Shown one piece after another: positions 39,001 through 51,000 of a DNA stretch of 64,000 nt (position 1 is the stretch's first letter; each line of letters starts with the position of its first letter). The notes under the pieces are model-generated. The model had not been told where the DNA came from, ran no database searches, and saw only the letters and a program-made list of their open reading frames with translations. Origin of the DNA: Epiperipatus broadwayi (Eukaryota > Onychophora > Udeonychophora > Euonychophora > Peripatidae); NCBI GenBank assembly GCA_028023455.1, contig JAQFVV010000030.1, positions 6,218,501-6,282,500 of the forward strand, given 5' to 3'. A program made the translations under genes and the position numbers.

Positions 39001-42000
39001 TTATCTGCTCTCCAGGGTGATTTTGATGAGGCTCAAAGAGAATTACGTGCTGCCGAAGAACGTGCCAGCAAATTTCAAATAGACCTTACTCGTGCCTTGG
39101 AGCATGCCCAGGAAGAAGAACAGCGTGCTCTTAAATTTGATACTCTCAGGAAAGGTCTGGAAGTACAGTTGAAAGAAACTCAAATTCGTATGCAGGAAAT
39201 GGAGGCTTCTGCTCTCATTGGAGGAAAAAGAATGCTTGCAAAATTGGAATCTAGGGTAAAAAAATTAAATAGTTATTTTCTTTGCAAAAATTAAGTATAA
39301 TTATAATTAAACTTAAAGTAATATAAAAGTGGAAAACAAATGTAAACTAAAGTGCATATTTATGTAGGCAAATATATATATAGTTTATGCTAGAAAAACA
39401 AAGTTTTCAATTCATAAAGAATAATCTAGGCAATTGAATAAGAATGTGATTAGTAAAAAAAAACAACAACTTAATATTAGTAATGATAATTTGTTTTTAT
39501 TTTTTAATTATATCTGTAAAATTAGACAAATACATATAACAAACAAACCCTAAAAATTATTTGCATGCATAGACTTAATATACAAATTTTTTGAGTTCAG
39601 TTTACATGCAGTTTAAAATTGTGAAGAAGAAGCAAGCTAGGTTTACCAAAATAAAATTTTACTCCTTAAATTATACTCTTTAGAATATTTCCTTAAAATT
39701 ATATAGAAGGAAACCAATAATATATCATCTGGCCAATAATATATCAGCTGATCTCAACTTATAATATTGCTATCTATTAGCAAACTCTTCTATTCTCCTA
39801 TTTTGACACCATCTAAAGTAAGCTTTAGTAATCTATATATGCCAGACAGTAGTGTCTATTATATCATTATCCAAGGATGTCCTATGCAAATATCCCCAGA
39901 CTAATGCACTGTTCAAAAAAATTCAAAAAGCTTCTCACTGATGAAAGCCATAAGCTAGAAACTAGTCTGGAAATATTTAGATAGGACAGCACTGGATAAA
40001 GATTTATTAAGTCTACCATCTATCCTCTATTTATTACAAAGGCTTGTAATTGTTGGAATAAAAGTAGGGAGAATAAAAGAATTTGCTAATATATAGAAAA
40101 AGCAGTCCTTGTTATCCATTGTGGGGCAAAACCAATAGGAAATAATAAGTCATAATTTGCCGCACTAACCAATGATGAGAGTTTAAATTATTTCTGATTA
40201 TTACCCAATATGAATTTATATTCCAAGTTGTGAATATGGAAAATCAAATGTAATAATCATTATGTCATAAAATTTCATATTTATTTATTTATATACCAGT
40301 TTACAATAAATTTCTATGTGAAGAAAAAATTATACGTGGAATTAAAAATATAATAAAAAATTAATATACAAATATATAAACTTAAATAAAATATTAAATT
40401 AACAATTAAAATGAAAAATAACAATCGAAATATAAACAACTATTATCTAATAATATAAAGATATCTATTAATCTTTCCAAAATGCAGCAAACTTTTCACA
40501 CATTTCAGCATTTTCTGACATTTTCCTTTGTCTCACACATCAACGTAAAATATATGATAAAATGATTATTACTTATCAGAAAATAATAAATTTGACTTCA
40601 TTAATAGATATTTTTGTTTATTACTTAAATAAATTTTAGATGTTCACATTTTGTTTCTGTAAATATTAAAAAAATGAGATCGCAATCAAAACAAAGACTT
40701 TACACATCACCGTTTCTAGAAAGATTATTTTTAGTTTATAAAAATCAATGAAATATTTTTTAATTCTTATTATTTTTAAACATCTGAATGAATACTTATT
40801 TATTTCTCTTATATCTAATGAATTATGCTTTAAAAGTTTAAATTTCTTGAATATTTATTGCAAAATTGCGATATTTTTTTACTCGTAAATATAAAGTAGA
40901 TTGTTTACATCAAAGCTAGTTTTGTAAATAGCTTCATTCTATATTTATGTTAGCTGCTAATATAACATTATATTTTTGAAAATAAAGTATTTCAAGTCAA
41001 AATAAATTATTAATAAATTATATTTCTTGATATCTAATAAATATAGTGTAAATTATTTAAAAATATATATCTAAAACCATAATAAATTAGCAAATAAACA
41101 TGTTTTTGCATCATTGGAAACTACAATGTCATAAAACGCTGAACATTTTACAGCCATGGCAACAGACAATGGCTTAACATGTCAGGGTGGGACTTATGTC
41201 TATTGTAAGAGTGGGAATTTTGAATTTTCCATTTTTTAGCGCAAAATTTTCTGCAAAAAATTTATTATAATACAATATATCATTTTACATGCATTTTAAT
41301 GTATTATATTTATGAAAAAATTTACCAGGGGGCGAAATGGTCAAAAGATGAAATAATTCATGTCAACACTTAGACAACACCAATAACATTCAACCATTTC
41401 AAACTGGAATCCCACCTTTATTATTAGTCCAATATATTTATATAGACACTAAAGATTGCAACTTGAGCACAGAGATTGAAATTATTAATACAAAGAAGTT
41501 TAAATAAATCTCTTTAAACAGGTAAATATAACCTGTTCTGTATTGTCAATTATAACATTATAAACTGCAATTATAATTTTCAAATTGCACCCAAGGTATT
41601 TCTTAAATAATAAGTGTAATAATGCTCCAGGATAAATGGGATTGTAAGTAATCATTAAAAACTAATAAACACTTAGACAATCTGATATCAATTACAATCA
41701 ACAATTTCAAACTGTTGTCAAGGCAACCTTCTTTTAATAGTAAAGGTGGAATTACACTTTCATTAAACATATATATAAATTAATATAAAACAAAATATTA
41801 AGATTAACAATTAAACGTATAATAAACTATATGTACAGTCTTAGTCTAATCATTTAATTATATACATAATGATTCTGAATTCAACAGGGTCACTTTCATC
41901 TTACTCTTATTAATCAATTGATTTAAAGTGAAAGTCAAACTATTGTTATAATTTGGCACACTTTTTTACAATGGAAACAACAACAACAACAACAACAAAA

Positions 42001-45000
42001 ATACAATAATCAAATGTTAAATTTATCCCAGTTATTAATTGAATTTAACCATAAAATTATTTTTTCTTGAATCTATTTAATGAAATATTGTACATATTTT
42101 TAGGATAATACTGCAGTAAAATATTGAAATATATCAAACCAATATAACATATTTGATATCTACTGTGGGTTTTGTTATGATAATCGAATAATCAAGAAAT
42201 TAAATTTAGACTTTCTACTTTTATATTTTTTTTAAAGAAATAATACCTTGGATTGATATAGTTTAAATAATGACGTAAAATATTGACTATAAAGAGTCAA
42301 AATGGTATTCCAATGATTTATTTAAAATAATCCTTAAAAAAAAAGTTCTGTAGTCTTTAAAGACCTTAAATGTTATGAAGCTGTACCTCCCCAAAGAGAT
42401 ATTCCATAAGTCAATTAGGAGGGAAAATTTGCTTATAATACAGTATAATAATCTTCTGAATATTCCTAATTTTATAAAAAAAGAAAATGTAAAAGACTTA
42501 AACATTTTTTGCAAGTAAATTATGTTTGTCTCACCTAAGATATAAGTTTAGCCGTAATCCCAAATAAAATATCGATTCAACTTTTATTAAGTTTATTGTT
42601 TGACATTCGACAGAAATATCTTGAAAGTTAGATTTTTTTATAATTGTAAATAATATATTTAGATTTATTGTAATTGATAATTAAATTATTATAAAAAATC
42701 AATGCTGAATTAGAATTCACTTCAGCATATATAAATTAATGAATGAAGTTTATAATATAGCACTAAAATATTATTAAAGTGATAAAGTAAATTGAGTTAA
42801 GAAAGTAGTAAGCTTTGATAAACTATTGTCAGTAATGATTAATTGTTAGTATTTGATCATAGGGCCAAATTACCTAGATGTCTTCAGCAAAAAACTTAAT
42901 ATATATATATATAATTTTGAAAATTTTTTCAATTTGAATTTTAAAGGAAATTAAAATTACAGTTGTAATATTAAAAATGATAAATAAAACTGGTTTGAAT
43001 TAAAGAATAAAAAAAATACTACATCATAAAAATTTCCATAATTTCATTTTGCATATCCAATATTTAAGTTATAACTTGAAAACAGGTAACATTTCAAGTT
43101 ATGAAAAATCCCTAAATGAGTTTAAAAGAAGTTAGAAACTGTAAAAACATTCACAGACTTGCTGATAAAAAAACTGAATAAAATTAAGTTATTGGAAAAT
43201 ATTTTAAGAGATTGAAAAATAAATAAGATTATAAATATTAAGAATCAACTGTGGTGAAAGATATTCTTATAATTGACATATAAAACAAAATGTACTGAGA
43301 ATAAATATAAAGAATGTAGGAATAGAAAAGATAAGTATTTTGTCTTTCAAAAGAATTTGTTTAAAAAAATGTAAACATTTCCCACAGTATTGGACAAGAG
43401 TAATATTTTTGGTAAGTTATCAATGAATTATATATTTCAAATATGTTAATTCACAAACTACAAATAAAATTCTAAGTGAAATTTTAAAATAAGTGACCAA
43501 TCATCATCTTTACACATTAAGCATATCAGAATTGGGTATGTTGCAGTAAAACAATTTATTATAGTAAGAACAGAATATTGGAAAGCAAATAAAATTATAT
43601 CAATCAAAAGAGCAAAACGAATTAAATACTGAGTATATAATTCCCATCTATTTAGAAAAAATGTTTTGAGTCTTATTTTTGTTAAAAAATTGCATGAAGG
43701 TCAATAGCTAACAGCCATTTCAACATTCAAATGTTTTTTTATTACATCTTTTTACAAAAGTTACTTTAGATTCTTTGAAATGTAGTATTTGTGAAGCGTT
43801 GTTAGCCAAGAGGTCATCGCAGCCACCTTGCAAGCAAGTAGTTGGTTGCAGACTGTTGTGGGTTCGCCTCCCAGCCGATGCTATGACATATAGAAGAAGA
43901 AAAAGTAGTATTAAAGACAAATACAAATAGATATGCTTTGATATAATTAATTAGACACTACAGACATATTAGAGCATAATATTGCTTATAAAATAATTAA
44001 AATTAAAATTTTAAATATATGTAATGGAAAACTATTGAATAGTTTACATTTTCAAAAATTTGTTATTATATATACTAAAATTCTTAATTAAAAACAATCT
44101 ATAAAAAGCATATATATATATAATTTATTAAAATGTTATTCTAAGATTTTTCCATAGCCAGCCCTCAGCCACCTATTCTCAATTTGTAAAAAGATATGTT
44201 ATTTTTAGTTTATAAATGAGATAATATATACCATCTTTTTTTTTTTATTAAAAAAAAAAGCATATAAAAAGATTACTTAAGTCTTGAACATTCAATTATT
44301 TAAGACTAGATTACATATACAGTATACTAAATATACAAACTAACTAAAGGAAAAATAAAGACATAATAAAAACACAGAATTACTTCTCTTTAAAACTGCT
44401 TTAATATTTCAACCAGAAGACTGGTTTTCATCAGAAAGCAAAATGGCGATTTCCAGAATTTAAGCTTAAATTCTGGAAATAGCCATTTTGCTTTCTGATG
44501 AAAACCGGTCTGCTGGTTGAAATATTAAAGCAGTTTTATATACAGTATACTGGTATATACACCTATTCTTTAAAAAGCAATAAGGTTTTCCTTTTATATA
44601 TATAAAAAAGGATAGAAAACCTTCTATAATCAAAAGAAAGTAATCTTAAAAGCATTGATTAAGTGCAACTTGTAATAATCTATTTCAACCATATCTAGCT
44701 TCAAGTCTATATAAAAACATCAAAAACCATTTTTGGAAAAAAATGTTTATTAAATTGAAGCTACAATATGCATCAGTAATTAGTGTGATTGAAAATTCAG
44801 AGAACAATAAATATATCACCAGAAACCAAATTAGCTAAATATTTAGCAAAATGGCATTCTCTGAAAAGACATAATATAGTCCATTATATTATTTGTTTGA
44901 AAAGTTAGACTGATGACATTTTACTTGTAATTATATATTGAACTATTCCTATCATCTAGAATTGATTGTCAAATGCCTTTTAAAAAAAATCAAACTTTAT

Positions 45001-48000
45001 TTAAACTTTTTCAAATATATTCAACTGTTAGTAATAAGACTCAGATTAGTATATACCATAATGTTTCAAGGGCTAGTATTTTGCTCTCTTCTGCAAATGT
45101 TGTCCTGATTAGTGATATAGTATTCGTACAAATCGGTGACTTTGGATCAATGAATACTGAATAAGACTATCTATTATTTTCAACATACTTACCTCAACTA
45201 AATATGGCCAACAATGGCACTTTGAAAAATTGCTAAGATTGAACTAAATCAACACAAACAAAAAAAAAAAAGAGAAAATTAAAACGTTATAGAGAGAATG
45301 AATTCATTAATACCCGAACAAATATTTAACACTTTATTGGCTTTTGATAAAATGTCCAAAAAGGAAGGACAGAAATGCAAAATGAATTTAGTTCTAATGC
45401 TTCATATTCATACTCTAACTGCTTCAGGGTCTTCTTAAAGTTAAAAAAAAAAAGAAAAAACAGATTCTTCATTAAATAATATAAAATAAATTCTCTATTA
45501 CAAAAATATTGAAAGAGAGAAAGAGCCCCATATTTTTAATGGAATAGTATCTGACATACGTAATTAGCTGTACTATCAATAAATATATAATATATCAAAG
45601 ATTTGCCAAACTTGGACATAATTGATTCACTATGTTTTCCCATCAAACACCAGATATTCAATTCAAAATATTTAAAAAATTGAGTTTTTAAAGAAAATAT
45701 AAGTACCTCCTCCCCACTAAAAAATCTAGTGCTGCTCTTTGGTTTTTGAGGCCCTGGGCACAAATCTGGAGTGGGGCCTCCAGTAAATAAAAAAGTGAAT
45801 AAATAAATAAAATCTTTAATTTTTAATACAAAAAAGGAAAATATACAACATTTATTCATATCTAAATAGTAATACTTAACTTATAATACATTAATATTAA
45901 AAATAAAAGAAAAAATTAATATAACTTTATTTTCCTTGCATTAATTTCAGCAAATTTATCTATTATCTCACTTAAATTTAAGTCTTTGCATAATTTATTT
46001 TCAATGGAAAGCAATGTTAGATTGGATAGTCTTTCTTGAGACATTGTAGGATCTTAAATATTTTTTTTTTTATTATTTTAAGCTTTGACAAACTATGTTC
46101 GAACTCAGCAGTGATTATCAAAATTATCAATAAAATTTTTAAGATTATACTTAAAGTGAAAAATGCATTTCCTGTTTGATGAATTTTTTTAAAGCACTAG
46201 CCCCTGGACTTTGGGCATACTCCTGATTGACTGACCTTAACTGAAAAAAATATTTATGAATTTAAAAAGATTTGATAAATTGTTAGATCGGAAGTCAAAC
46301 TCCGATATGCTCTATTACTTTAAATATTATAAATCTCTGAGCATTTACACATCAGTAAGAGTGTAAAAAACTTAAGTGAATGACTTAAGATTAGAGTGCA
46401 TTTCTATAAATACAGAAACTTTCACTGACCATGCTAAATCAGGGCTTGAGTCTATTGTGTGCCTGATGTTATAATACAATTTTGAATTGTACAAATCTAT
46501 TTACCCTATTGCAGGAGAAAGTTGGTGTATTTATAGAAGTAAACTCTAAACTTAAGTGATTCACTTAAGTTTTTTAAACTCTTACTGACGCGTGAGTGCA
46601 CGGAGATTTATAATATTTACAGTAATAGTGCATTATCAGAGTTCGACTTCCAATCTAACAATTTTTCAAGATTTTCAGTGCTTTATAATAATAGATTTAA
46701 AGATTTGATAAATAATATTTATAATGATAAATTATATTCTGATTACAACCTTAAAAGCTAAAATCGTTATGATGAAGAAAAATAAAAGCGGATGATTTGA
46801 AATCAAGCAATAGCCCTCAATGATATCTTAGAATATATAAATTGTAACAACTCAGAAAAACAAAGAATCTAAATAACATGCAAAATGTGAAACAACTTTC
46901 AATAAATGAAATCTCAAATAATAGCACTAAGTACAGTAAAGCATAAAATAGAAGCATATTGAATTCTTATATATTATGTTTCTATTGTAAATTACTATAA
47001 GAAACATCATAGATATAAATTACTTCAAAATATGATACACTATTTATCAATAAAGTACTAACATTTTGAGAAAGGCCAATTTATTCTTATATGTAAATAT
47101 TTGGAATAATAGTAAAATATGGAAATGTATTTGAGTAGTATTATTATCCACTCTTCTTCAGGTATTGCTGGCCTATATGCACAATGACAATATTTGCTTA
47201 GAAGTTGAATTCCCATCTTTAGATTCTTGAATATCGAATTTAAGGCAAATGCTCTAACCAACTGTATTACTTGATATTAAAATGTTTATTACTCAGAAGT
47301 TCAAAAGATGCTCAAACACAGATAATCATAAAATGAGATGTGATCTGTAGCTCTTGAGCCTCAGAGTTTTCCACTAAACCAACAGACATTATTTTATACT
47401 AAAACCTAATATTACATGCAAAAAAATTGATGTTTGTAATGATGACTATATTTTTTCCCTAATATATTCTAACCAACATATAGAAAAATGAGGTGATCTA
47501 AAAAAAATTTCAACATCTAAAACTTCTCATTAATGCCAAATAAAGATTTTAATTAACATAAACAAATAAAATTGAGACAATCGGAAAATATACACGGCCA
47601 TATTATTCACAGGCATTTGGGCTACCAACCCCAAATCTATACCCTCCAAAAGTTAAATTTGCAAAGCAATGTTCATTCTGGTTGAACATTTCAAAACTTA
47701 ATAGCCCCTTGAGTAGCTCTAACAATACCTTCTGATATTTATTTAATATACAAAGAGAAAAATAATTATAGATGGAAGTGAATTTCTGAAATTAGTATTA
47801 CATTTAAAAAACATCTCATTTTTAGAAATAAAATTTACCAACGAAACATATAAACGTAATCACACAAATTTGCAATAAATTACTTTAGCCGAGAGGTCAT
47901 CGCAGCCGCATTGCAAGCAAGTAGTTGGTTGCAGACGGTTGTGGGTTCGCGTCCCGGCCGATGCTATGACGTATGAAAAAAAAATTGAATATAGAGTGAA

Positions 48001-51000
48001 TTATTTTTTTAAAAGCAGTAATATCATCTACTTTAACTTTATTCTTATTAAAAGTGAAGCTTGGATTTAAAAATATTAAGCTGCAAATAACACTAAAAGT
48101 ACAAAAATAAAAAAAGTACAGCTTTAAGAAATGTTGAAAGGAACAAATGGATAGATTTAAGCTCAAACAAAATCAGGGATAGTACTGTAAAAGATAAATG
48201 AACATGTTAAAAATATGAAGCAATTTTTTTTATGAAAAAACGAATCAACTGAAACTTTTGCGCTGCATGTAACACTGCCTATAATAAATAGATAAATTTA
48301 TTTATTATTTTAAAAGTGCACACATGATAAAAAGATGTGAAGATAATAACAATAAGCTCACCCTAACTATAAATTAGCTCAATACGGTGTACATATAGCA
48401 TAGGAATTAGCTCAAAGAACAAAACATGTATGCATGTACTCGTGCCCGCATATATTTTAACTACAAATATTATTAAAAGGTTGTCAAGCGTTGGTGGCCT
48501 AGTGGTTAGCATAGCTGCCTTCCGAAGCAGCTGGCCCAGGTTAAACATCTTTCTGATATTTAATATTTTTTTTTTTTAGATTCGTGAAATTGAAGTGGAA
48601 TTCGAGGAAGAACGTCGCCGCCATTCTGAAACTCAGAAAATTGTCAACAAAAAAGAACGTCGCCTTAGAGAACTTTCCGTCCAAACAGAAGAGGATCACA
48701 AGAATATCGTGATGTTGCAAGACAGCATAGAAAAACTTCAAGAAAAGATCCGCGTTTACAAACGCCAACTTACGGATGCTGTAAGTTTATATCTTTGTAG
48801 AAATTTATTAAACGAAAAAAAATTAAAAACGATCTGAAATTTAAAAAGTCAATGATAGATAATACAGGTATATGTACATAAAGATAGCAAAAAAAAAAAA
48901 AAAATGTAAATAACCTTTTAAATGGAAAATACATATTAATAATATTACATATATATATATGTAATGACATTCAAGTGGTTTGAAAAGTTTTTAGATTTTT
49001 ACGAATGAAAAGCAAGCCACTAATAACTAGTTTAAGTAGTAATTGCTTTTAGTTAGGCGAAGTCAAAAGTTTAGACCAAATGAGTGTCGTTATGAGCTCT
49101 TTTTTTGCCAAAATAATTTATTTTTATTCAAGTAATTAGGGGCGTTTATCCGTTATGCATTTGTATTTTGCTGAATGAGATTTTTTTTTTTGTTAATACA
49201 TCAGATTTGCTTACTACAGATTAGCTATTAGTGTTTTTTTCTTCTTCTTTGGAATCAATTATTCTCTTCCCCTCAAAAAATAACGATAGCTTCCTAGTTT
49301 ACTTTCAGACAGATCATTTTCTATTGAAGACAAAAACTGAAAATAATTTGTAATCATTCTCTTAGACACAATAAAAGGTATATCCTGCTACCAGTTTTGT
49401 AGGGACTGAAAGCATCTATTTTGATTTTTAATTAAGAATATTAACATTTTCATCAACATATAATAACGTCCAAGTTCATTGTTTAATTAATTCTATGAGA
49501 TTATTTTAATTGCTTCTTTAATGGTTATCTGTGTAGTTTTGTATTGAAACGATTGACCTATCTTGTTTTTTGAGGAACTGATTGACAATTTAAATCTTGC
49601 ATATTGTTTTTGTTTTATTTTTATAATCATTATTTTGACTTTTACTCCTATAATCTTCAGTATATTAATCCAGAATAAATAAAATTGTTACATTTTCATT
49701 TATCATTGTCAAACTTCCTCCACTCACAACTTTGATGCTATCCATTTCAGATAAATACAATAATGATTATTACTAATCATTTTCGAAACTAGAGATTATC
49801 TCTAGCACAGATATAAACTTTAAACCTCAGTTAAAGATTAATATATCTGATTTTTTAATTCTATTTTACGCACACACTTAATTATTCACCTTTCTCTTTC
49901 CCATGTGTAATATCTTTATAGATATAATAAACATCTCCATACTTCACCATTGGCTTTTATTATATCTTTATTTATATGAATTTAAAAAGAATGGGAGTAT
50001 GGAGGTATTTATTATATCTATAAATAAAATTATATAAAATCCAGCTTAGAAGTCTTTCTTTATGAATTCCACTTTCATATTCCAAGGAATAATTCATCAT
50101 TTATTTTTCTTGAGTGGTTGTAATTATTTTCACATTTTAGAATATAGTTTGCATTCATAGTTCCCATATTATAAATAGATAAAGACAATTACAATTAACA
50201 TAGTGCAGTTAAAGGTCTACCCATCTCTCACATATGTATGTAAAAATGGGTTATTCTCTAGTACACGAGAGGTCAGAATGACTAATGTCAACATGGGTAG
50301 GATGACAACCTTGGCACTAACATGGGTTTTAGCATTCTATCATCAGATTTTCAATGAAATGGATGGCTGAAGAGTTGTGGATTGGAGTGGTTTGAAGCCT
50401 GTCCATTAATGTATGAAGATTGGCTAGCTTAATTTAAAGCTGAGTACTGATTGTATATAGGGGTGGAGATGGTAATCTGTACCAACTGATGAGTGCTGTT
50501 TTAGCACGAAATATGCATATTGGTGATTATTTATCTTTTCAACATGTGTGTAATCAAGTGGGTCAGCAATATGAGATGGCATGGAGAGTTGAGGGGCATG
50601 TGAAAGTCTTTGTTTGAATCCCTTATATATTACATATATGTGCAGGTGTGTGTAATCCTGTACAGAGTATTAAGTTATTGTTATTACTGTTATTTTCAGT
50701 TTAGGCAATTTTAATGCCAACAGCTTAACTGGTTATCTATGTAAATTACTTGAACACAACCCTTCATGCTTAAATAAACCAATAGAATGCCAGCATTCTG
50801 TTATTAAGGCTGCATTATAATTTACGCATTTTCTGTCTAATTGTATAGTTGCCTTGACAACAGATTGCTGATATTCTATTGGTTTGTTTATGTATGAGAG
50901 CTGTGGTCTTATAATTCATTATTTATTATAAATGAGCATTAAGTTTTTTACCTGAGATGGATTGAATTAATAAAAAAATAATACTATGACCAAGCAGCAA

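Larger units (their letters stand above)
44329..44537. mobile_element. Foldback FB6 with two opposed hammerhead motifs
   Basis: Arms of about 72 bp (44393-44464 and 44465-44536) are almost perfect inverse copies meeting at TTAAGCTTAA. About 64 bp of unique sequence precede the left arm only. A 14 bp direct repeat ATATACAGTATACT (44315-44328 and 44538-44551) brackets it. Each arm contains a complete hammerhead-like motif. Confidence 0.78.
39256..48579 (+). other. Paramyosin intron 3 (visible)
   Basis: 9324 bp, GT-AG, the largest visible intron. It holds foldbacks at 39775-40094, 44329-44537 and 46281-46698, two SINE A copies, a SINE B copy near the acceptor, FB2 fragments and a hAT transposase remnant. 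40095-43791 is mostly plain AT-rich DNA. Confidence 0.85.

Noticed and set aside
46575-46615. Hammerhead in FB7 (CTGACGCG, CACGGAGA)
   Set aside because: The CUGANGA core lacks its last A and GAAA reads GAGA; the other arm is worse. Kept as resemblance only.
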